A stretch of 64,000 nucleotides of DNA from a virus, in the IMG/VR virus record IMGVR_UViG_3300050821_006637, positions 1 to 64,000 of that record. The stretch is one strand, 5' to 3'. Every line of letters begins with the position of its first letter. Within the stretch, counting starts at the first letter, position 1. The notes under the pieces are model-generated. The model searched no databases. It was not told the DNA's origin and saw nothing but the letters and a program-made list of their open reading frames with translations. The position numbers were made by a program, and so were the translations under genes. This document shows positions 43,001 through 49,162 of this stretch, in pieces.

Positions 43001-43708
43001 GGGGCGTCTTATTTTACGAAAGGATTGCCAAAAGACAAGACTGTTAATGAGATAATGGCTAATAGATTAGGTCACATTGCTGGGGTTCCTGTCCCGTCTG
43101 TCCGGCAAGTTAATTTGATGCATCTGCCTCGAGAATCTGAAGCACCCGATATAGCTATTCTAACGCCGTGGCTAGAGGGACAGACAGTAGAAGAGATAAT
43201 GACTGGGGTTTCTACTCTAACAGAAGAAATGGGCAGTGATAGAAGTTATGGAATGGATTTCCTAGAACAAATCGTCCAACCAGGAGATGTAGACTTACAG
43301 ATACTCTTTTCCTTTTTAGCAGGATTACAAGATAGGCATTTGGGAAATTATATGGTTTCTGGAGGTAGATTAATCTCCATTGACCATGAATGGATGAGAC
43401 GGGATGACACTCAAGAAAAGTTCCATAGCATTGGAGAAGATGACTTGTTATTCCTTTTATCCCAACAGATGTATGGTTCACCTCCTTATAGGGTAGATGA
43501 CATTCCTTTGAGTCAAGATATTGCTAAGATACTAGCTTCTAAAAAGGAGGAATATATTGCAGCGTGGAAAGAGGTAGACCCAACAGAATTAGGATTAGAT
43601 TCTTTCTTAAAACGACTAGAGGTACTTGAGAGATTTAGCGAATCTGAGGATAATACCTATAAGACCCTATCCTCAATCTCTAGACAGATATTCGGAATAC
43701 CAAAATGA
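37004..43708 (+). CDS. Giant modular effector-like protein (2234 residues)
   Basis: Modules in order: C39-like peptidase (about 45-235; QPNDFWCHPCC, GHSVVYVGG); HAD phosphatase (about 320-430; AVDLDGTLAEYD); 2H phosphoesterase (about 480-585; HHVTCLY, HPHLTLAY); zinc ribbon (about 628-650); unassigned folded region (about 800-1110); ADP-ribosyltransferase-like (about 1375-1455; MYRGTRGG, YFSDE, EGEYKLPEEY); Cys-rich cluster (about 1562-1605); Nudix-like with degenerate box (about 1775-1860); and a kinase-like domain (about 1980-2185; LQDRHLGNYM, SIDHEW). Low-complexity linkers join them, with four CPxGTP...C-G motifs between. It is probably a packaged protein cut by the prohead protease, by analogy with T4 Alt; this is inference. 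Confidence 0.7.
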   Translation: MSPKPLPRLPSVRPSPYRTKSLSKAWGHSSEYSPDLYSAMDFDGDVKRGLIPVKNIAQPNDFWCHPCCVAMICHYWGVGPKNVASIAKALGTTRKYSTDPRKEVQFYKSLGLQVEDKHEMTLEHLMHYWKIGWPCQILLQEYGDPTEEEKHPDAKKHGATSKDDEAAYDYGHSVVYVGGPALGLIFCQDPSLENIMSNEGGDEAKGLMPIPVLKFLKVWHDRDQWGHQYVRYGIAVGPPRCVSTKGLKSQVVAVPGRSNQQIAKTPLSGGNLFGQTPETEEMRPVWYGTGEGRNPKNPELTEDHPKHRLKSLEKSDGHKPTLAVDLDGTLAEYDGWKGEEHFGKPRQGAKDAMQAFKQRGYEIIIFTTRGNTELVRQWLNENGIVFDYINENPHQPEGSNDGKPIADLYIDDRAVDARGEWSKIVSEVERRLRSKPEEKKSKFSSTQFNLAEAGYPRSQGSPLEKIKELQDRISDDDLADDGKEKEHHVTCLYGIHSENPEEVKKVVEHWVRHHSRTIYAKLGEVSIFAGGEDKDYDVIKIDVESEDLHSLNKILKESLEHTDTHPTYHPHLTLAYVKKGMGEQYAQGLNGMWSPGHELLFHKLHFSDKDRKHTIIDLWDLAKNEVPSKCLLCGSHKIKAFQDGEPGWRCTEAPCEWSLTQAGAPNDHMEAPGGMTVIQNQEPWERSGGENQHWERDGQLFYFGPSFQNPSYPNYPRKKDLDEAEGTQQPKTEEPKQVEQPEQARQPEQQPSVPVERSNQSIEPLQQDKVESAPVQQDDSEEIHHTIGKWIDDRYADKFAEYASAVPQVRNWLKWVGQQPASGESGINEAVWVEDADVVSNMVMASQQNPAILNEIRPGFGHMKIREEKQKQQQATLPLLVPIKDPKNFGQILNRGQTAGGLAIPLNISMEKRSYPPEIGQFVVFRNPEGETIQLGRIKDVQPRENKWDIKIEPQYRQEFEKDELEAYENGLNAGYSPTDELPFPKEPKLAQLFYAGVYDRRNYRIPGSALGTPAWGGDVREFWDGWYALESHRSIFSYLKHYRPDILDESDPSSANTLATQLNPIVEESWFQELRKNPYAGKLDYERIVEGVINTRFPKASKSLHIKSQQTCPDGTPRDRNTNSCDGHNVPIVTEMGIEQGDHHIGGEIPSSGKGYIQPGLDASAGIPNDYPQEWVFYLQAYNRWRVKPDILGERRLRMGYERRKSPQDMALQNDEEWRLKEQNNTFESQMELVKNPMGNALEQVMEKRITCPNGTPRPYGSDTCSGRQADSWDGVVDKNNKPGWAEYPDYAPVSGVDTRKPKDREEPVVGRRRFFNKKDMEEGQSAQPAEPKVEEPSTPHGWGTAGDEPVAPIPHEIPEDENPPSPAQGMRRMYRGTRGGELPHEHAYFSDERGLPGVARAFAKVPGRRLVYVDVPEEIAQQGLQTGAVTEGEYKLPEEYRRQVRYMKFFSTKRAPYPNQHLCPDGTPMPPGTGTCAGREGWVPWTEEQRQQFTLQEPPKGPKPYQQAPMRGKYPNNPSVRLSPYSTKHLDEQGGEVPPRGQMKEAEKYDFVTLPKDVSGTNCGNCLFVKEKGEGHICGHPKLYGLPVNENNCCALWDAKSTMRAWEKKLCPNGTPLPRGIGTCAGRGLPMHFHDNENYNSVAAGPDHVESPEVLEGQDWKSLEKAMSWLASGSGGDLVDEPEWKGPRPKKVKSSPYSKMLYRTKAEPPYTGVFKDSLGRNTCYQNGVKVSCVQMGIEEDPEPEQSNSLLAGTQHAGGAASNESPTMYGGAGGSVTQVRYALIFDSKGRLLVNEEDMELGGFVWQIPGTTEQEVEKGIKEQTDLKVNLFGKLGDAGSGQGYYLFEVKEQKRQGRKALEPIEPAEPEEPKETETESPKEQKTEEPSSFSPPVQNEPVERDWGDDFPEEGSYGLRMPEPKPSQLEVQQEIDAEPSWGESPRTEELQLIYQHAEQYKTQRAQTSNYDIELPSDEEIATGQYESFGTGSLHQLEIGKLIINGASYFTKGLPKDKTVNEIMANRLGHIAGVPVPSVRQVNLMHLPRESEAPDIAILTPWLEGQTVEEIMTGVSTLTEEMGSDRSYGMDFLEQIVQPGDVDLQILFSFLAGLQDRHLGNYMVSGGRLISIDHEWMRRDDTQEKFHSIGEDDLLFLLSQQMYGSPPYRVDDIPLSQDIAKILASKKEEYIAAWKEVDPTELGLDSFLKRLEVLERFSESEDNTYKTLSSISRQIFGIPK

Positions 43709-43905
43709 AGATAGAAGTTCACTTTCGAGACCAAATTATCGGCACAGGCACCAGCCGAGGGAATGAAGTCTTTTGGGAAGGTGAAGGCTCCAACCGAATA
43801 AAAATGATTGCCGCCCATTATGAACGACAAGGGTTCAAAGGAGACGTTCTACTCCAAAAGATGTTAGAAAGACTCCAAGGAATGTGGTGGGCTCAAGAAA
43901 TATGA
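43705..43905 (+). CDS. Small hypothetical protein
   Basis: This 66-residue protein is coupled to both giant genes by 4-base overlaps. It has a strand-rich N-terminus (KIEVHFRDQIIGTGTSRG) and a helical C-terminus. Because of its position it may be a chaperone or adaptor for the giant proteins. No family is recognised. Confidence 0.45.
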   Translation: MKIEVHFRDQIIGTGTSRGNEVFWEGEGSNRIKMIAAHYERQGFKGDVLLQKMLERLQGMWWAQEI

Positions 43906-46900
43906 ACTTCCTCTCCCTCAAAGAAATTGAATTTCGTCTAAAAGAAACCGACAATCCCGAATGGATTGAACGGGCTACTCCCCTTTTGAAAGAAGCCTTC
44001 CGCCAATGGCGTCATCTTCACTCAAAATCTGCGAGTCGCTCTCCACAAGGGAAGGAAATGGCTTCTGTCCATCCTTCTCCTTACTCAAAGATGCTTTATT
44101 CTAAGAAAGCCCGTCCAAAAGTCACTTTTACTGGCAGACAGACGGATGCACAAGGACGGCAGACTTGCTTTAGAGGTGGAAAACACGCTCCATGCGAGGA
44201 ATTTGGCGGACAGAATCAAGGATGGACGGGAGTAGAGCAAGAGCACTTACAGAAGGAGGGAGAAAAGGACTTAGAAACGACGGAAATAGAGCAGAAGAAG
44301 CCAAAACTACCTGAAAAAGTGGGCGAAAATCCGCAGATACAGCAACCAGAACAGCCAGAAGCAGAAGAAAGGGCGAAAATACAGCCAAATCCGTCAAAAG
44401 TAGAAGGATTTACGGAGGAACAGCCAGAACAGGTGAAAACCACAGAGGAGCCGAAGAAACCGCTTCCAAGTTCTCCGTCTACGAAACCTATTTCCAAATT
44501 TAAGATATCTTCGGAAAACGCCAAGTTAAATCCTTATTTTGATGATGGGTATTGGGAGGAGATTAAGGAGTCCATACGGGGTTTAATTTCGAGTGGAAGT
44601 GAATCTTCTATACAAACTCAAGATATAACACAGGACCAAACGGCTGGTATCCTCGCTTCATTTGTTGGGGCTCCTCCTAATTCTACTATACAAGTGTTCG
44701 ATGTTAGCCAGAAGAGTGGGGGACGTTACACTACCCTTGATGTGACGAATCCTATGTTTAAGAATTGTGTAAGAACTCTACTCGTCCGTTCAAATGGCAC
44801 TAAGGAGATAAGGAATGAAGAATTAGTCCTAAAGCCGCAATACAGAAACAATGGCGAGGGGTCTAACATCTTTTATGCTCAAGTGCAAAATGCGGCTGCT
44901 TATGGGTTCTCGGAAATATCTACTTCAGCGGGTAGTGGACGAGATATGAACGGGGTTACTACATGGCCACTGCTGGGTTATGATGCTTCTATCCAAGAAC
45001 TTTTTGATGGGTTAAGAAATCCTGAATCCTATGACTATTTTAAAAGAATTTTCCCAAACGCATACAGCATAAGTGAAATTATTGAGTCGCCCGAGGTGCC
45101 TTTATCTAAAGACCAGTTGCGTCAGGTTAATTATTCACTGGCTTCCTTGGCACAATGGCGGGGTTTGCCTTACACTAAGAAAAATGTTGTGAATGGAAGG
45201 GATTGGTGGAAGGCTTTTATACAGCAAAGTCGTCATCTTACTATTTCTGTTGATATGACATTTAACCTACATGAAGGCTCTACCTCCCGTAGGATTTTAG
45301 AAGCCTATATGAAACAACGTCAAAGGAGAACCAAGGCAATGGATATGCCGAAAGAAGATTATGAGGACATTAACTTAGCCCCGTGGGAGGAAGAAGCCTT
45401 AGAACGTGCGTGGGATAGTTTGGATAAGCAAACTTACGGACAGAAAGGTCTTCCTCCACTCCCCGACCAGACAGAAACTACTCTTAAATCTCCTCCCAAG
45501 GTTCCTCAATCTCGCTTCCATTCCTTCTTCCACGAACATAAAGCACTCGGAGAACGGAAAGCACCTCCTGCTCCAGGCAAGTATCCCAGTGACCTCAATG
45601 TCTCTAAGGTCACTTCCAATCCCTTACCCAATGCCCATCCGCCAGGAGAGCAACCACCCCCAGTTCCAGAGAATTCCGTCCAACACGGAGCACCAGATAC
45701 GGCTGCTCTCCAACAGATAGAACGATTGGTTGGAGAAAGGGGACAGGGGACTGGATTAGCACACGAAATCCGTGCCCATCAAGTGGATGCGTCTATCCTC
45801 CAGCAATTCCAAGCACACGGAGTTGCCTCACTCACGGACTTATCTAGCTTTCTAAGACAGCAAGGAGAAGCGGATTCTGCGAACTTAACAGAATTCCACG
45901 ATGATGAGTCTCCTTTCGTGGTTTTGAGTCAACCTCAACAGCAGATAAGTGGACAGAATGCGCCTTCCGTGGTAGTGGGGAAGCCATATGATAGAGTTAT
46001 CCATCTTTTAGAGGAGGCATTCCCTGGAGTTCACTTCTTGCCAGTGGAAGAGGCGGCGAATCAGTTGAAAGAGGCGGCTCAGAGCAATCCGTTGCCAGCA
46101 GCGAAAAGTTTTGGACAGAAGTCTAACTCTGTTGTTGACAACACGAACACGAAGTTGCCGCGGATGCCGAGTCACCAGACACAGAGTACGAGCAAGCCGG
46201 GAGGTGCCCAGCAACAGCCCCAGCAAGCCCCTACACAAGCCCCACAAGCTGTTCAACCAGTGCAACAGGCTATACCAGCACCTTTGGCACAGACGCAGTC
46301 TACAACACATTTCCAGCCCCAAATACAGCAACCTGTTGAACAATCTGCTCAACCACTAAACCAAGCGTCAGTTGAGCCAATTCAACAAATCGAAGCTCCA
46401 CTCACTGGGACACAAGATTCCGGTGCTCTAAATCTTTCTCCAGAAGGACCGAATGCTTATTATGACTATGCGTCTGCTTCACTCTACGGAGAAAAGATGG
46501 CAGAGCAGGCGCAGAAACTTTATGAACAACAAGGACTGCCTTATGAAGAAGCTGCCTCTCTAGCAAAGGATGCTTATAATCAAGCAGTGGACGAATGGAA
46601 TCAAGCACGATGGAACGAAAAGGGAATGAATGAAGCCCCCCTCCCAGAAGGAGAAACCCTAACTTCTCTTACTACAGAAATAGGACGTTTTCTTAGTACG
46701 GCACCAGAAGTGAAGAAAGAAAAACTTGGGAAAGGCGAGAATGGTGCTTGGAACGTAGAAGTAGAAGGTGGTTATCGTGGTGTGCAGAAATTAGGGAGAG
46801 ATGAAGCTTTTGATGCCGAAAGAACCACTGGGATTAAAAGTGGAACTATGTATCGCAGAGAAATTGCAACGAGTTCCGTAGCTAAAGCCATCCTTGGAGA

Positions 46901-47465
46901 TAAATTTAATCTAGTACCGGAAACCGTCCTCCGTCTCCAGAATGGAGCTCCAGGCAGTATGCAGAGTTATGTTGAAAACTTTAGAGCAGCGAGTGAAGTT
47001 GACTCAAAAATAGCTTATGGCAATAATCGAGAAGCCCTCCAATGGGCTTGGGTTTTGGATTACTTGACAGGAAACACAGATAGACATTTAGGTAATCACG
47101 GAATAAATGAATCTGGAGAATTAGTGTTGATAGACAATGGTTTGAGTATGCCGAGCAGAACAGCACGATTTGAAAGAATGTTTGAGTACCGAGCGGCGAA
47201 TATCCTTGCCCAAGGTATTACTAAAGATATAAAGCTGCCCGATGTCGCTTCCATCAAAGATAAATGGGCGACACTTGAAAAGATATTCATAGAATGTGGA
47301 ATAGATGAAAGGGCGATAAATTTGGCTAAATATAGATGGAACGATTTAGTTCTATTCTCTGGTCGTGCGTGTAGAGACGTTCCGTCTCTTTCTGGTAATA
47401 CGACTATGTACGGAATGTATACGAAACAGATAGACCTATTGAAAGCAAGAGGGATAAATGCTTAA
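43902..47465 (+). CDS. Second giant modular protein with GNAT-like and kinase-like domains
   Basis: This 1188-residue protein has a helical start, then the boundary motif SPYSKMLY (also found in the first giant protein) and TGRQTDAQGRQTC. A Pro/Glu linker follows. A GNAT acetyltransferase-like segment (about 255-365; KPQYRNNGEGSNIFYAQVQNA) precedes a Gln/Pro-rich linker (about 740-830). The C-terminus (about 915-1180) is kinase-like with YRREIATSSVAKA, NTDRHLGNHG and LIDNGLSM, the catalytic loop and metal-binding Asp of PI3K/HipA-like kinases. The start at 43902 overlaps the previous stop. Acetyltransferase assignment is tentative. Confidence 0.65.
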   Translation: MNFLSLKEIEFRLKETDNPEWIERATPLLKEAFRQWRHLHSKSASRSPQGKEMASVHPSPYSKMLYSKKARPKVTFTGRQTDAQGRQTCFRGGKHAPCEEFGGQNQGWTGVEQEHLQKEGEKDLETTEIEQKKPKLPEKVGENPQIQQPEQPEAEERAKIQPNPSKVEGFTEEQPEQVKTTEEPKKPLPSSPSTKPISKFKISSENAKLNPYFDDGYWEEIKESIRGLISSGSESSIQTQDITQDQTAGILASFVGAPPNSTIQVFDVSQKSGGRYTTLDVTNPMFKNCVRTLLVRSNGTKEIRNEELVLKPQYRNNGEGSNIFYAQVQNAAAYGFSEISTSAGSGRDMNGVTTWPLLGYDASIQELFDGLRNPESYDYFKRIFPNAYSISEIIESPEVPLSKDQLRQVNYSLASLAQWRGLPYTKKNVVNGRDWWKAFIQQSRHLTISVDMTFNLHEGSTSRRILEAYMKQRQRRTKAMDMPKEDYEDINLAPWEEEALERAWDSLDKQTYGQKGLPPLPDQTETTLKSPPKVPQSRFHSFFHEHKALGERKAPPAPGKYPSDLNVSKVTSNPLPNAHPPGEQPPPVPENSVQHGAPDTAALQQIERLVGERGQGTGLAHEIRAHQVDASILQQFQAHGVASLTDLSSFLRQQGEADSANLTEFHDDESPFVVLSQPQQQISGQNAPSVVVGKPYDRVIHLLEEAFPGVHFLPVEEAANQLKEAAQSNPLPAAKSFGQKSNSVVDNTNTKLPRMPSHQTQSTSKPGGAQQQPQQAPTQAPQAVQPVQQAIPAPLAQTQSTTHFQPQIQQPVEQSAQPLNQASVEPIQQIEAPLTGTQDSGALNLSPEGPNAYYDYASASLYGEKMAEQAQKLYEQQGLPYEEAASLAKDAYNQAVDEWNQARWNEKGMNEAPLPEGETLTSLTTEIGRFLSTAPEVKKEKLGKGENGAWNVEVEGGYRGVQKLGRDEAFDAERTTGIKSGTMYRREIATSSVAKAILGDKFNLVPETVLRLQNGAPGSMQSYVENFRAASEVDSKIAYGNNREALQWAWVLDYLTGNTDRHLGNHGINESGELVLIDNGLSMPSRTARFERMFEYRAANILAQGITKDIKLPDVASIKDKWATLEKIFIECGIDERAINLAKYRWNDLVLFSGRACRDVPSLSGNTTMYGMYTKQIDLLKARGINA

Positions 47466-47712
47466 AGTTCCTTTCTATAAGAATGCAAACTTCGCCCAGG
47501 AACTAATAGGATGGATTGTCCTTCGAGATAATCACCTCTCTGTCTATCCGTCTGATGCCCTGTCTCTGAAAGCCATCTTAGAGGGTCCTGTCATCAATAA
47601 AGATAACGAAGTTATCCTGTCGACAGAGGACCCCGAAGCCTGGTTGAAGGCACTTCCTCTCTTCTATCGCGGTTCGTACTTCTGGGCTGGCAAAGCCGAA
47701 GAGGAAGAGTGA
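47458..47712 (+). CDS. Small hypothetical protein
   Basis: This 84-residue protein overlaps the second giant gene by 8 bases. It is strand-rich at the N-terminus (KVPFYKNANFAQELIGWIVL) with an acidic, aromatic C-terminus. Like the small gene between the giants, it could accompany them. No family is recognised. Confidence 0.4.
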   Translation: MLKVPFYKNANFAQELIGWIVLRDNHLSVYPSDALSLKAILEGPVINKDNEVILSTEDPEAWLKALPLFYRGSYFWAGKAEEEE

Positions 47713-47754
47713 TGAAGACTAAACATTTCTTGCCTTAAACATCACATCTAATCT

Positions 47755-47802
47755 ATCGTTCCTATAGGGTCTTTCTTTTCTTCCTATTAGGAGACTATAG
47801 CC
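47755..47802 (+). promoter_or_regulatory. Leader with shared late-leader motif (copy 1)
   Basis: This leader contains CCTATAGGGTCTTTC and TTCCTATTAGGAGAC, which recur in similar order before the GIY-YIG endonuclease (48048-48099). The second block includes the ribosome site GGAG. A similar GGGTCTCTTTC stands before the first giant gene at 37004. A phage-specific late promoter or processed leader is likely. Confidence 0.4.
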
Positions 47803-48027
47803 GTGCCTCAAATTAATCCACAGACTGGAATCCCAGAACCTTTGTCGCAGACTCCGGAGGAGAGTTTTCGAGCGACTTTGGACGACGTGATTCTGGTTAT
47901 TCAAAAGTTGGCTCCACTCAGTGCCGATTTGGATAGTTTGGTTGAAACTCTTCAATTCGCACTGAAGAATGATTCTCAGTTGAATATGATTCTTCATTTG
48001 GTTCGTCCGGTGGGGTTGAAAAGGTAA
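47803..48027 (+). CDS. Small hypothetical protein
   Basis: This 74-residue protein starts with GTG after AGGAGACTATAGCC. It is mostly helical and acidic (PEESFRATLDDVILVIQKLAP). It sits between the giant-protein block and the endonuclease/protease block. Its own leader suggests independent expression. No family is recognised. Confidence 0.45.
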   Translation: MPQINPQTGIPEPLSQTPEESFRATLDDVILVIQKLAPLSADLDSLVETLQFALKNDSQLNMILHLVRPVGLKR

Positions 48028-48047
48028 ATTACTAATAGAGGGGTGCT

Positions 48048-48099
48048 TGGTTGCTATACTATAGTAGGGTTTCAGCAATTTCCTATTATAGGAGACAAT
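48048..48099 (+). promoter_or_regulatory. Leader with shared late-leader motif (copy 2)
   Basis: This leader holds CTATACTATAGTAGGGTTTC (with the palindrome CTATA-C-TATAG) and TTCCTATTATAGGAGAC, where CCTATTATAGG is palindromic and includes the ribosome site. The two blocks match the leader at 47755 in order. It drives the endonuclease and perhaps the protease-scaffold gene beyond. Confidence 0.4.
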
Positions 48100-48100
48100 C

Positions 48101-49162
48101 ATGCAGGCAACAAAGAGAACTGGTGTTTATCTTTGGAAGTGCTTAGTGTCTGGGAAATGTTATGTTGGAAGTGCTTCTATCTCTTTTAAGGACAGGAAGA
48201 AGAGTCATTTAAGTGATTTACGAAGGGGAATTCATTATAATCGGTATTTTCAGGCTGCTTGGAATAAGTATGGTGAAGACACGTTTGAGTATTGGGAATT
48301 AGAAGTATGTCCTCCAGACCAGTGTATTGAAAGGGAGCAGTATTGGCTAGATTTGTATCAGGCAGCTGATTCTAGATATGGGTACAATTTATCCCCAACT
48401 GCTGGAAACTGCCGTGGCGTCATAAAAAGTGAGGAGGCAAGAGCCAAGCATTCCGTATTGATGAAGAAAAGATATGAAGACCAAGAAGAAAGAGAAAAAA
48501 CAAGGCTCTGCACAAAAGAGGCATATGACGACCCTGGGTTAAGGGGAAAGATTTCTCAAGCAGTAAGAGCAGCAAATGAACGACCAGGGATTGTAGAGAA
48601 AAGGGCTGCTGCGGTTAAAAAGTCTTATGAGGACTTCCCTCTTCGTAAGAAAAAGAAGGCTGAAGAAGGTCTAGAGAATTGGAATAAGGCAACAGAAGAG
48701 GAGAAGAAAAGTCGGTTATCTGGTCTTGTTGCTTGTTGCACGGATCCAGAACTCAAGAAGAAGAAAACTGAAGCCGTTCGTGCTGCTTGGGAAAATAAAA
48801 CAGATGAAGAGAAAGCGGCTTACGCAGAAAAGAAAAGAAAAGATTTATCCAGTCCAGAGGTAAGGAAGAGGATTTCTGAAGGATGTAAGAAAGGCTGTGC
48901 TATACCAGGACAAAAGGAACGGAAATCTAAAGCCACTGCCGAAGGATGGAAAGACCCTGAGAGTAGGGCGAAGAGGATAGAAGGGCTTAAAAGAGCCGCT
49001 GCCACTAATAAGAAAGCGGCGGAAAAGCGTGTCGCAGGGATTAAAGCAGCCTGGGCAGACCCTGAGAAACGAGCGAAGCGGTTAGCGGCTATTAAAGAAG
49101 GTTGGGCGAGAAGAAGAGAAAGATTAAAAGAAGAGAAAACCAAGGTTCCAAAGGATGAATAA
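48101..49162 (+). CDS. Freestanding GIY-YIG homing endonuclease with NUMOD3 repeats
   Basis: This is a 353-residue protein. The GIY-YIG core has TGVYLWKCLVSGKCYVGSA, an Arg-containing helix (FKDRKKSHL) and a Glu in IEREQYWLDLY. After about residue 110 there are repeated Lys/Ala/Glu-rich units of the NUMOD3 DNA-binding type (SEEARAKHSVLMKKRYED, DPELKKKKTEAVRAAW, DPESRAKRIEGLKRAA). It lies between a small gene and the prohead protease, overlapping the latter by 8 bases. The likely target is the intron-less protease locus, as for T4 freestanding endonucleases. Confidence 0.85.
   Translation: MQATKRTGVYLWKCLVSGKCYVGSASISFKDRKKSHLSDLRRGIHYNRYFQAAWNKYGEDTFEYWELEVCPPDQCIEREQYWLDLYQAADSRYGYNLSPTAGNCRGVIKSEEARAKHSVLMKKRYEDQEEREKTRLCTKEAYDDPGLRGKISQAVRAANERPGIVEKRAAAVKKSYEDFPLRKKKKAEEGLENWNKATEEEKKSRLSGLVACCTDPELKKKKTEAVRAAWENKTDEEKAAYAEKKRKDLSSPEVRKRISEGCKKGCAIPGQKERKSKATAEGWKDPESRAKRIEGLKRAAATNKKAAEKRVAGIKAAWADPEKRAKRLAAIKEGWARRRERLKEEKTKVPKDE

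Noticed and set aside
48101-49162. Group I intron hosting the GIY-YIG gene
   Set aside because: Flanking sequences are complete genes with their own starts and no intron core could be recognised, so it is called freestanding.
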